Assembly (NCBI RefSeq): GCF_004363955.1
Contig: NZ_SNZR01000011.1
Coordinates: 620,001 to 684,000, forward strand
Origin: Enterovirga rhinocerotis
GTDB lineage: Bacteria > Pseudomonadota > Alphaproteobacteria > Rhizobiales > Beijerinckiaceae
Length of the DNA stretch: 64,000 nucleotides
Reading direction: 5' to 3'
The notes under the pieces: generated by a model
Told to the model about the DNA's origin: nothing
Seen by the model: only the letters and a program-made list of their open reading frames with translations
Databases searched by the model: none
Position numbers and translations under genes: made by a program
Part shown: piece after piece, positions 44,495 to 52,298 of the stretch
How positions within the stretch are numbered: the stretch's first letter is position 1
Layout of the letters: every line of letters starts with the position of its first letter

Positions 44495-45403
44495 ATGACG
44501 ATGACGCTGCGCCGAACCCTCCTGCGCATCGCGGCGCAGGAGGACCTCAACTTCCTCCTCACGAACCGCATCCCGCGCCGCCTCGCGACGCGGTTGATGG
44601 GCCGGTTCAGCCGGATCGAGCAGCCGCTCGTGCGGGACCTCTCGATCGCGACCTGGCGGCTCTTCTGCGATGTCGACCTGTCGGACGCCCGCAAGGAGCG
44701 CTTCCGGTCGCTGCACGACGCCTTCATCCGCGAATTGCGGGATGGTGCCCGCATCGTCGATGCGGACCCCGAGGTCCTGGCGAGTCCGTGCGACGCGATC
44801 GTCGGCGCGCATGGGCCGGTCGAGGGCGAGACGATCCATCAGATCAAGGGGATGCCCTACCGGCTCGCCGACCTCCTCGCCGATCCGGAGGAGGCGGAAC
44901 GCTGCCGGGGCGGCGTCTTCGTCACCCTCCGCCTGACGGCCGGGATGTATCACCGCTTCCACGCCCCGGCCGACGGGCGGATCGAGGGCATCCGCTACAT
45001 CGAGGGCGACACCTGGAACGTCAATCCGATCGCGCTGAAGCGGGTCGAGGCGCTGTTCTGCCGGAACGAGCGCGCCGTCCTGCGCTTCCGCCTCGGCGGC
45101 ACGGGCGAGGTGCTGCGGCTCGTGCCGGTCGCGGCGATCCTGGTCGCGGGCCTGCGCCTCGCCTTCATGGGCGAGGATTTCGATCTGCGCGAAGGCGGCG
45201 CCCGCACCATCGCCTGCGACGCGGCCGTGACGCGGGGGCAGGAACTCGGCTGGTTCGAGCACGGCTCGACCATCGTCGTCTTCGCGCCGCCGGGCTATCG
45301 TTTCGCCGACGGTGTCGCCGAGGGGCGGCCGATCAGGATGGGCGAGGCCCTGCTGCGCCGGGACGGCGTAGGGGCTGTCCCCAAACCTCCCTCCTCATCC
45401 TGA
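44495..45403 (+). CDS. psd: Phosphatidylserine decarboxylase
   Basis: 302-residue proenzyme that converts phosphatidylserine to phosphatidylethanolamine with a self-generated pyruvoyl group. Landmarks are SPCDAIVGAHG (Asp100), the IKGMPYRLADLL stretch, LTAGMYHRFHAPADG with the catalytic His, INVNPIAL-type NVNPIALKR, and the cleavage motif as EHGST (Gly257-Ser258), where the usual form is LGST. It is a medium-length PSD with no signal peptide. Product PE is the substrate of the nearby PmtA. The last codons and the stop lie inside a dispersed repeat, so the C-terminal tail PKPPSSS is probably not ancestral. Confidence 0.92.
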   Translation: MTMTLRRTLLRIAAQEDLNFLLTNRIPRRLATRLMGRFSRIEQPLVRDLSIATWRLFCDVDLSDARKERFRSLHDAFIRELRDGARIVDADPEVLASPCDAIVGAHGPVEGETIHQIKGMPYRLADLLADPEEAERCRGGVFVTLRLTAGMYHRFHAPADGRIEGIRYIEGDTWNVNPIALKRVEALFCRNERAVLRFRLGGTGEVLRLVPVAAILVAGLRLAFMGEDFDLREGGARTIACDAAVTRGQELGWFEHGSTIVVFAPPGYRFADGVAEGRPIRMGEALLRRDGVGAVPKPPSSS

Positions 45404-45492
45404 GGTGTTCCGCGAAACCGAGCCTCGAAGAACCCACAGCCTGCGCGCGTGCTTCGAGGCTCGCCCTCTGGGCGAGCACCTCGGCATGAGGA
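45392..45492. repeat. Nested palindromic element overlapping the psd stop
   Basis: Perfect 12-bp arms CGAGCCTCGAAG (45419-45430) and CTTCGAGGCTCG (45452-45463) lie inside outer arms TCCTCAT..GAGGTG (45392-45407) and CACCTC..ATGAGGA (45477-45492). The left end overlaps the last psd codons. The TCCTCATCCTGAGG type is a common intergenic repeat of Rhizobiales relatives. Confidence 0.75.
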
Positions 45493-45594
45493 CGTGGCAC
45501 GCTCCGTGCTCCCGCGCGTCCGGTGTTGCATTGCGGCAGAGCGCCGGTCAGGATCGGCCCCCGGCTCCCTCGCGGGACCTTTGGAGAGCGATCC

Positions 45595-46623
45595 TTGTCG
45601 GGCTCACCGCGTCTCGGCTTTTTCACCCGCCTCCTCGACGAGGGCGGCCCCGGCGAGCGCTATCGGCTGGCGACCGAGCAGATCCGGCAGGCGGAGCGCT
45701 TCGGCTACGATTCGGCCTGGATCGCGCAGCATCATTTCGACGGGGACGAAGGCGGCCTGCCGTCGCCGCTCGTGTTCCTCGCCCATGTGGCCGCCGCGAC
45801 GCGCGGCATCCGGCTCGGCACGGGCATCCTGACGCTCGCGCTCGAACAGCCGCTCCGCGCGGCCGAGGATGCCGCGGTGCTCGATCTCCTCTGCGGCGGG
45901 CGGCTCGATCTCGGGCTCGGCACCGGCGGCTCGGCCGCCTCCTTCGCGGCCTTCGGCTACGAGAGCGGCGAGCGGGGCGAGATCTACGGACGTCATCTCG
46001 AGACCTTCCGGCGTGCCCTGCGCGGGGAGGCGCTGGAGGGCGGGGCGGTGCTCTATCCGCCGGCCGGAACCCTCGCCGGGCGCCTGTGGCAGGCGACCTT
46101 CTCCGTCGCGGGCGGAGAGCGGGCCGGCCGGGCCGGCGACGGGCTCATGCTCTCGCGGACGCAGCCCCGTCCGCCCGGCCAGCCGGGCCTCTCGCTGGCC
46201 GAGATCCAGGACCCCATCATCGACGCCTATCTCGCGGCGCTCCCGCACGGCGCCGAGCCCCGCATCCTCGCCTCGCGCAGCGCCTTCGTGACCGACCGGC
46301 GCGAGGAGGCGCTGCGTCTCGCCGAGCCCGGCCTCCGGCTCTGGGCCGCACGGGCGCGGGCGCGCGGGGAGGGGGAACTCGGCACGGATGCCGCCACCAT
46401 CGCGGCCGCGTCCGACCTCCATATCGGCACGCCGGACGAGGTCGCCGAATCCCTCGCGCGCGACGCGACGCTGCGGCGCGCGAGCGAGGTCACGATCCAG
46501 ATCCATTCGGCCGACCCGCCGCATGAGGCCGTGATGCGCTCGATCGAACTCTTCGCCACCAGGGTGGCCCCGCAACTCGGCCTCGGCCGGCGCTCGCCGA
46601 CGCAGCCCGTCGCGGCCGCCTGA
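45595..46623 (+). CDS. Luciferase-like FMN-dependent monooxygenase (KPN_01858-type)
   Basis: 342 residues of the bacterial luciferase (LLM) fold: RLGFFTRLLDEGGPGERYRL, AERFGYDSAWIAQHHFDGDE, RGIRLGTGILTLALEQPLRA, DLLCGGRLDLGLGTGGS. The start is TTG at 45595, six bases after GGAGAG; this matches the family N-terminus, while the upstream ATG lies in repeat-derived sequence. Together with the next two genes it forms a recurrent trio known from other proteobacteria, usually beside a peptide-type ABC importer that is absent here. The oxidised substrate is unknown. Confidence 0.87.
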   Translation: MSGSPRLGFFTRLLDEGGPGERYRLATEQIRQAERFGYDSAWIAQHHFDGDEGGLPSPLVFLAHVAAATRGIRLGTGILTLALEQPLRAAEDAAVLDLLCGGRLDLGLGTGGSAASFAAFGYESGERGEIYGRHLETFRRALRGEALEGGAVLYPPAGTLAGRLWQATFSVAGGERAGRAGDGLMLSRTQPRPPGQPGLSLAEIQDPIIDAYLAALPHGAEPRILASRSAFVTDRREEALRLAEPGLRLWAARARARGEGELGTDAATIAAASDLHIGTPDEVAESLARDATLRRASEVTIQIHSADPPHEAVMRSIELFATRVAPQLGLGRRSPTQPVAAA

Positions 46624-46633
46624 AAGGACCTCC

Positions 46634-47245
46634 ATGCCCCAGTCTCCCCCGAAGGACGTCATCGATCATCTCGTCGGGATCGAGCCCGGCTCGCGGCTCG
46701 ACACCATCCGCGCCGCGCGCCAGCAGGCCCGCGACAACGCCCAGGCGAGCTACGACGCCCTGTTCTCGCCGGACGACGAGAGCGGGATGAGCCTCGTCGA
46801 GCGCCGGGCCGTCGCGGCCTTCGTGGCGGGGCTGCACCGGCAGCCGGAGGCTGCGGTCGTCTATTACGCGGACGAGTTCGCGGCGTCGGCGCCGGCCGGC
46901 CTCGCGGCCGCCGTCGCGGCGGAGGTCGCGCGCGGGGCCGCCGAAGGGCCGACCGGCCGCTTCCCGCAGGCGCCTCTCGCGGGCGAGAGCACCGCGGCGC
47001 CGTCCTTCGCGATCGCGGGCGAGGGCAGGGCGGCGCTGGGCGAGCGCCTCGCGGCGGCTCTGGAACACGCGCATTTCCTCGTCTTCCACCCGCGCGAGGC
47101 CGAGCCGGCACGGCTCCAGCGGCTCGTCGCGGCGGGGTGGTCGACGCCCGGCATCGTCACGCTGTCCCAGCTCGTCTCCTTCCTGTGCTTCCAGCTGCGC
47201 GTCGTCGTGGGGCTCCGCGCCCTCGCCGCCTCGCCCGCTTCCTGA
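46634..47245 (+). CDS. CMD-domain protein (Avi_7170-type)
   Basis: 203 residues. The N-terminus VIDHLVGIEPGSRLDTIRAA and LVERRAVAAFVAGLHRQPEA match the carboxymuconolactone-decarboxylase-like protein that recurs between the LLM monooxygenase and an AhpD-like protein. It ends TPGIVTLSQLVSFLCFQLRV. No CxxC pair is present, so it lacks the redox centre of AhpD. Ten bases follow the monooxygenase stop and 13 bases precede the next gene. Role unknown; perhaps a structural partner. Confidence 0.8.
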   Translation: MPQSPPKDVIDHLVGIEPGSRLDTIRAARQQARDNAQASYDALFSPDDESGMSLVERRAVAAFVAGLHRQPEAAVVYYADEFAASAPAGLAAAVAAEVARGAAEGPTGRFPQAPLAGESTAAPSFAIAGEGRAALGERLAAALEHAHFLVFHPREAEPARLQRLVAAGWSTPGIVTLSQLVSFLCFQLRVVVGLRALAASPAS

Positions 47246-47258
47246 CCCGAGGATCGTC

Positions 47259-47843
47259 ATGTCCGACACAGCCGGAACGCCTCCCGAGCGCTTCACCCAG
47301 GCCGAACTCGACTGGACGCCCTGGCTCGACCCGCTGCCGCAGGAGGCGCTGACCGAGCGCCACTGGGCCGGCCTCGTCGATGCCTCGCGCTCGAAATCGC
47401 CCTATTTCATGCTGCTCGCGCACGATCCCGACATCCTCGGCGCGCGCACGAAGACCGACAAGGACATCTTCTACAACACGAAGGAGGGGTTGCCGCGGGC
47501 CGAGCGGGAGCTGTCGGCTGCCGCGGCCTCGCGCTTCAACGGCTGCATCTATTGCGCCTCGGTCCATGCCCGCTTCGCCTCGCAATTCTCGAAGCGACGG
47601 GACGACGTCCAGCGCCTCCTCGACGAGGGCGTCGGCACGGATCTCGATCCGCGCTGGGATGCGGTGGTCGCGGCGTCGGTGGCGCTGAGCCGCACGCCGC
47701 CGCAATTCGGGACAAGCGAGATCGCGGCCCTGCGGGAGGCGGGCCTCGACGACCTCGCGATCTCCGACATGATCCACGGCGCCGCCTTCTTCAACTGGGC
47801 GAACCGGCTGATGCTGTCGCTCGGCGAGCCGCTGACGAAATAG
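47259..47843 (+). CDS. AhpD-like peroxidase-domain protein (Avi_7169-type)
   Basis: 194 residues. The redox motif CIYCASVHARFA (CxxC followed by SxxH) is that of AhpD-type alkylhydroperoxidases. FTQAELDWTPWLDPLPQEAL near the N-terminus is typical of this subgroup, and the end is MIHGAAFFNWANRLMLSLGE. It probably removes peroxide or a reactive product of the linked monooxygenase. Last gene of the + strand trio; the following gene converges on it. Confidence 0.85.
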   Translation: MSDTAGTPPERFTQAELDWTPWLDPLPQEALTERHWAGLVDASRSKSPYFMLLAHDPDILGARTKTDKDIFYNTKEGLPRAERELSAAAASRFNGCIYCASVHARFASQFSKRRDDVQRLLDEGVGTDLDPRWDAVVAASVALSRTPPQFGTSEIAALREAGLDDLAISDMIHGAAFFNWANRLMLSLGEPLTK

Positions 47844-47856
47844 GCCCGGCGCCCCG

Positions 47857-48723
47857 TCAGGGAGGCGGGGCGAAGAGCGAGCGATAGGCGCCCGGGAAGC
47901 AGCGTCCGAGCCAGAGGTCGATCGCGGCGAGCGCCTCGGGTTCGTCCAGGAAGGGGATATGGCCGCGATCGGCGAGTTCGACCCGGACCATGTCCGGACG
48001 GCGGGCCTGCATCGCGTCGGCCGTCGTGACGGCGAGCACGTCGGAATTCGTCCCGTGGATCAGGGCGAGCGGGAGCCCCTTGCAGGCGTCGAAGAGCGGC
48101 CAGGCCTCGGGAAGGGGTCCCGCCATCGCGGCGTCGAAGGATTGGCGCAGGGCCGGGTCGTAGGGGAGGCCGAGGCCGTCCCCCGTCTCGACATAATGGC
48201 GCAGGGCCTCTTCCGCCCATCGCAGGTCGGGCACGGCGTCGAAGCCCGGCATGACGAGCGGCATGCGGTCGGCGATCTCGTTCAGCGTCGCGACGGCAGG
48301 CGTCTCGCCGATATAGCGGCCGATGCGCTCGAGCCCCGTCCGCTCCAGCACCGGCCCGACATCGTTGAGGCAGAGGCCGGCGATGCGGGCCGGGGCGGTC
48401 GCCGCCATCACCATCCCGAGCAGGCCGCCGCGGGACGAGCCGATCACCGCGGCACGGTCGAGATGCAGGTGGTCGAGGAGGGCGAGGGCGTCCTGCGCCT
48501 CCTGCGGCACATTGTAGGTGTCCGGACCGGTCCAGTCGGAGGCGCCGCGCCCGCGCGAATCCAGGCGGATCAGGCGGACATTCGTCAGGCGCCGCGCCAG
48601 GTAGTCGAAATCCCGGCCGTCGCGGGTGAGGCCGGCGAGCGCCAGCACCGGCGGCCCGTCGCCCTCGTCCCGAAAGGCGAGGGAGGCGCCGTCCGCAGCC
48701 TGGAATGTCTGGATCAGCGTCAT
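47857..48723 (-). CDS. Alpha/beta-fold hydrolase
   Basis: 288 residues. Oxyanion region GPPVLALAGLTRDGRDFDYL, nucleophile elbow VIGSSRGGLLGMV (Ser), acid probably in HGTNSDVLA, and His in LADRGHIPFLDEPEAL. The pattern is that of esterases or hydrolases near the PcaD/haloperoxidase group. It is the last gene of a minus-strand series from FabI downward, 48 bases after 3-hydroxybutyryl-CoA dehydrogenase, so it could act on a hydroxyacyl or PHA-derived ester. Substrate not determined. Confidence 0.85.
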   Translation of the reverse strand: MTLIQTFQAADGASLAFRDEGDGPPVLALAGLTRDGRDFDYLARRLTNVRLIRLDSRGRGASDWTGPDTYNVPQEAQDALALLDHLHLDRAAVIGSSRGGLLGMVMAATAPARIAGLCLNDVGPVLERTGLERIGRYIGETPAVATLNEIADRMPLVMPGFDAVPDLRWAEEALRHYVETGDGLGLPYDPALRQSFDAAMAGPLPEAWPLFDACKGLPLALIHGTNSDVLAVTTADAMQARRPDMVRVELADRGHIPFLDEPEALAAIDLWLGRCFPGAYRSLFAPPP

Positions 48724-48771
48724 GGTGCGCGCCGCCGTTCGGCGACGGCGTCCCCCTGTTCCGGTCTTCGC

Positions 48772-49632
48772 TCAGGCCTTGTGGTACTCGGCGAAGCCAC
48801 GCCCGGTCTTGCGTCCGAGATAGCCCGCATGGACCATCTGCTTCAGCAGCGGGCTGGCGCGGTATTTCGGATCGTCGAAGCCCTCGTACAGCGTTTCCAT
48901 GATGTTGAGCACCACGTCGAGCCCGATCAGGTCGCCGAGGGCGAGGGGGCCCATCGGATGGTTGGCGCCGAGCTTCATCATGCTGTCGATGTCCTCGGGC
49001 GTCGCGAGGCCTTCATAGACGCAGTTGATCGCCTCGTTGATCAGGGGCGCGAGGAGGCGGTTCACGACGAAGCCGTAGCTGTCCTTGCTGACGCGCGGCG
49101 TCTTGCCGATCGCCCGCGTGACCTCGGTCACGGCCTCGGCGACCGCATCCGTGGTCTGGAGCGCCCGGATGATCTCGACGAGCTGCATCACCGGCACGGG
49201 GTTGAAGAAGTGCATGCCGATCACCCGGCCCGGATGGGCGGAGGCGGCGGCGAGCTGGGTCAGCGAGATCGACGAGGTGTTCGAGGCAAGGATGGCGTCC
49301 GGCCGGCAGATGGCGTCGAGCTGCTTCAGCACGCCGGCCTTGACGTCGAGCCGCTCGACGATCGCCTCGATCACGAGATCGCGGTCGGCCATCGTCTCGA
49401 GCTTCGTATCGGCGCTGATCCGGGCGAGCGCGTCGCGGGCGGCCTCCTCCGAGAGCTGGCCCTTCTTCACCTGCCGGCCGAGGCTCGATTCCATCGTCTT
49501 GCGCGCCCGCTCGAGCGCGGCCTCCGAGAGGTCCTGCAGCAGGACCGGATAGCCGGCGACGGCGAAGGTCTGGGCGATGCCGTTGCCCATCGTTCCGGCG
49601 CCGATCACGCCGATCTGCTTGATCTGGGTCAT
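48772..49632 (-). CDS. hbdA: 3-hydroxybutyryl-CoA dehydrogenase
   Basis: 286 residues. Rossmann motif IGVIGAGTMGNGIAQTFAVA, then ILASNTSSISLTQLAAA with the substrate Ser, the catalytic His in GRVIGMHFFNPVPVMQLVEI and Asn in GFVVNRLLAPLINEA. The protein interconverts 3-hydroxybutyryl-CoA and acetoacetyl-CoA, normally with NAD(P) and S-stereochemistry. The end GYLGRKTGRGFAEYHK is canonical. It lies 131 bases downstream of the CoA-transferase subunit B gene on the same strand. Confidence 0.95.
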   Translation of the reverse strand: MTQIKQIGVIGAGTMGNGIAQTFAVAGYPVLLQDLSEAALERARKTMESSLGRQVKKGQLSEEAARDALARISADTKLETMADRDLVIEAIVERLDVKAGVLKQLDAICRPDAILASNTSSISLTQLAAASAHPGRVIGMHFFNPVPVMQLVEIIRALQTTDAVAEAVTEVTRAIGKTPRVSKDSYGFVVNRLLAPLINEAINCVYEGLATPEDIDSMMKLGANHPMGPLALGDLIGLDVVLNIMETLYEGFDDPKYRASPLLKQMVHAGYLGRKTGRGFAEYHKA

Positions 49633-49763
49633 GGAACACTCCGGCCCCGGCGGCTCGGGCCGGGGCGTGGTTGGGAGAGGTCTCGGATGGCGGCCGACAG
49701 CGTCCGGCCGCGGGAAGCGGCCGGTTCCGGCTCGGTCTCAGGGCCTTGTGGGGCCGGGATCGC

Positions 49764-50417
49764 TCAGGCGAGCTGCATCTCGGCGATCTCGGCGGGCACG
49801 ATCAGCGAGGCGGCGGTCGCCGCGCGGATGTCCTCGACCGAGACGCCCGGAGCGTGCTCGCGCAGCACGAGGCCTTCCTCGGTCGGTTCGATCACCGCGA
49901 GCTCCGTCACCACGAGATCGATCCGGCGCAGCGAGGTCAGCGGCAGCGTGCAGCGGGGCACGATCTTCGAGGCCCCGCGGGCGGCGTGCTGCATGGCGAC
50001 GATCACCCGCGCGGCCCCCGTGACGAGGTCCATCGCGCCGCCCATGCCCGGCACCATCTTGCCCGGCACCTTCCAGTTCGCGAGCTGGCCGGCCTCGTCG
50101 ATCTCGAGGCCGCCGAGGACCGTCATGTCGAGATGCCCGCCCCGGATGAGGCCGAAGCTCATGGCGCTGTCGATCGAGGCCGCGCCCGGCACTGCCGAGA
50201 CGAAGCCGCCGCCGGCATCGGTGAGGTTCTCGTCCTCCATGCCTTCCGGCGGGCGGGCGCCGAGCCCGATCACGCCGTTCTCCGCCTGGAAGAAGACCCC
50301 GAGTTCGGCCGGCACGTAATTGGCGACCATGCTCGGCAGCCCGATCCCGAGATTGACGAGCATTCCCGGCCGGATCTCGTGGGCGACCCGGCGGGCGATG
50401 AGTTCCTTCGCGTCCAT
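49764..50417 (-). CDS. scoB: 3-oxoacid CoA-transferase subunit B
   Basis: 217 residues. The catalytic glutamate lies in GVFFQAENGVIGLGARPPEG (motif ENG). Other features are GMLVNLGIGLPSMVANYVPA and GGHLDMTVLGGLEIDEAGQL, and the end resembles AtoA/ScoB. With subunit A it moves CoA between acetoacetate and succinyl-CoA or acetyl-CoA; the donor cannot be decided from sequence. Gene order A then B with a 10-base gap. Confidence 0.94.
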   Translation of the reverse strand: MDAKELIARRVAHEIRPGMLVNLGIGLPSMVANYVPAELGVFFQAENGVIGLGARPPEGMEDENLTDAGGGFVSAVPGAASIDSAMSFGLIRGGHLDMTVLGGLEIDEAGQLANWKVPGKMVPGMGGAMDLVTGAARVIVAMQHAARGASKIVPRCTLPLTSLRRIDLVVTELAVIEPTEEGLVLREHAPGVSVEDIRAATAASLIVPAEIAEMQLA

Positions 50418-50427
50418 TCTGTCCCCC

Positions 50428-51081
50428 TCAGGCCGCGCGAACGATCAGATGATCGACGAGCACGCCCGGCGTCTTGACGGCGTCCGGCGGGATCACGCCG
50501 ACCGGCACGATCGACGCGGGCTCGGCGATCACCGTGCGGCCGGCGAGCGCCATGGTCGGGTTGAAGTTGTGGGCCGTCAGCGAATAGCAGAGGTTGCCCA
50601 CGTAATCGGCCTGATAGGCCGCGAGGAGCGCGAAATCGGCGGTGATCGGCTCCTCGACGAGGAAAGTCCGGCCCCCGACTTCGACTTTCTGCTTGCCCTG
50701 CTCGACCTCGGTGCCGAGGCCGGTCGGCGTGAGCACGCCGCCGAGCCCGACCCCGCCGGCGCGGATGCGCTCGACGAGCGTGCCCTGCGGCACGAGCTCG
50801 ACCTCGATCTCGCCCGCGATCATCAGCTTCTGCAATTCGGGGTTCAGCCCGATATGCGAGGCGACCACGCGCGAGACCGCGCGGGCCGTGACCAGCTTGC
50901 CGATGCCCCGGCCGGGCATGGCCGCATCGTTCGCGATCACGGTGAGGTCCTTCGCCCCGCGCGCCACGAGCGCGTCGATCAGGCGTTCGGGGGTGCCGAC
51001 CGCCATGAAGCCGCCGATCAGGAGGCTCGCGCCGTCCGGGATCATCTCGGCCGCGGCTGCGGGTCTCAGAGCGCCTTTCAT
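50428..51081 (-). CDS. scoA: 3-oxoacid CoA-transferase subunit A
   Basis: 217 residues. The CoA-binding glycine motif is SLLIGGFMAVGTPERLIDAL, followed by GLNPELQKLMIAGEIEVELVP and PQGTLVERIRAGGVGLGGVL, all typical for AtoD/ScoA. It pairs with the following B subunit. Its ATG overlaps the stop of acetate kinase by 4 bases, so CoA transfer and acetate/acetyl-phosphate metabolism are translated together. Confidence 0.94.
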   Translation of the reverse strand: MKGALRPAAAAEMIPDGASLLIGGFMAVGTPERLIDALVARGAKDLTVIANDAAMPGRGIGKLVTARAVSRVVASHIGLNPELQKLMIAGEIEVELVPQGTLVERIRAGGVGLGGVLTPTGLGTEVEQGKQKVEVGGRTFLVEEPITADFALLAAYQADYVGNLCYSLTAHNFNPTMALAGRTVIAEPASIVPVGVIPPDAVKTPGVLVDHLIVRAA

Positions 51082-52298
51082 GCGGCAATCCTTTCGGGAA
51101 TTCCGGCCGCCGCGCGCGCCGCGCGGGCGATCACGAGGTCTTCGCGGGTCGGCACGATCATGACGGTGGTGCGGGCGAATTCGGAGGAGATCACCGTCGC
51201 GCCCTCGGCGTTGCGGCCGTGGTCGATCTCGATGCCCATCCAGCCGAGCCGCTCGCAGATGCGGCGGCGGACGACACGGGAATTCTCGCCGATGCCGCCG
51301 CAGAAGACGAGGGCGTCGATGCCGCCCATCACCGCCGCCATGGCGCCGAGTTCGCGCTGGATGCGGAAGACGAAGTAGTCGATGGCGCGGTGGGATTCGG
51401 CGTTGTCGGCTTCCTCGAGCGCGCGCATGTCGTTCGAGAGGCCCCCCGAAAGGCCGAGAAGACCGGATTCGTTGTAGAGGATCTGGCGGATCTGCGCCGT
51501 GTTCAGCTTCTCCTGGTCGAGCATGTATAGCATGACGCCGGGATCGAGCTGGCCGCAGCGCGTACCCATCGGCAGCCCGTCGAGGGCCGAGAAGCCCATG
51601 GACGAGGCCACCGAGCGGCCGCGATAGATGGCGCACATCGAGGCGCCGTTCCCGAGATGGGCGACGACGACGCGTCCGGCCATCAGGTGCGGCGCGATCC
51701 GGCTCATCTCGCCGGTGATGTATTCGTAGCTCAGCCCGTGGAAGCCGTACCGGCGCACGCCCGTCTCGTAATAGCGGTGCGGCAGGGCGAAGGTGTCGTT
51801 GACGAAGGGCTGACCGCGATGGAAGGCGGTGTCGAAGCAGGCCACCTGCGGCACGCCCGGGAAGGCCTCCATCGCGGCGCGGATGCCGGCGATGTTGTGG
51901 GGCTGGTGCAGCGGCGCGAAGGAGGACAGCGTGGCGAGCTTCTCCAGCACCGCGTCATCGACCGTGACAGGCGCGGTGTAGTGGATGCCGCCATGCACGA
52001 CGCGATGGCCAACCGCGGCGAGGTCGAGATCCGGGACGGCGCGCTTGATGGTGGCGATCACCGTCGCCAAGGCGGTCTCGTGGCTGGTGAGGGTACCCTC
52101 GGCCGGCGGGATCGGCTGGCCTTCGGCATCCTTGATCTTCAGCGTACCCTCCGAGCCGATCCGGTCGACCTGGCCGGTGACGAGGGCCTTGTCGCCTTCG
52201 GCCGGAAAGAGCGCGAATTTGAGCGAGGACGAGCCCGCGTTCAGGGCCAGGAAGCCGGCATTGTGCCAGGCCTCCGGCGAGGCGATGTCGCGGGTCAT
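51078..52298 (-). CDS. ackA: Acetate kinase
   Basis: 406 residues. ASKHA-fold signatures are LALNAGSSSLKFALF (phosphate 1), the catalytic region GHRVVHGGIHYTAPV, CFDTAFHRGQPFVNDTFALP, YGFHGLSYEYI, VVVAHLGNGASMCAI and DALVFCGGIGENS. It interconverts acetyl phosphate plus ADP with acetate plus ATP. The stop/start overlaps on both sides place it in one translational unit with the phosphotransacetylase fusion and the CoA-transferase. Confidence 0.96.
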   Translation of the reverse strand: MTRDIASPEAWHNAGFLALNAGSSSLKFALFPAEGDKALVTGQVDRIGSEGTLKIKDAEGQPIPPAEGTLTSHETALATVIATIKRAVPDLDLAAVGHRVVHGGIHYTAPVTVDDAVLEKLATLSSFAPLHQPHNIAGIRAAMEAFPGVPQVACFDTAFHRGQPFVNDTFALPHRYYETGVRRYGFHGLSYEYITGEMSRIAPHLMAGRVVVAHLGNGASMCAIYRGRSVASSMGFSALDGLPMGTRCGQLDPGVMLYMLDQEKLNTAQIRQILYNESGLLGLSGGLSNDMRALEEADNAESHRAIDYFVFRIQRELGAMAAVMGGIDALVFCGGIGENSRVVRRRICERLGWMGIEIDHGRNAEGATVISSEFARTTVMIVPTREDLVIARAARAAAGIPERIAA

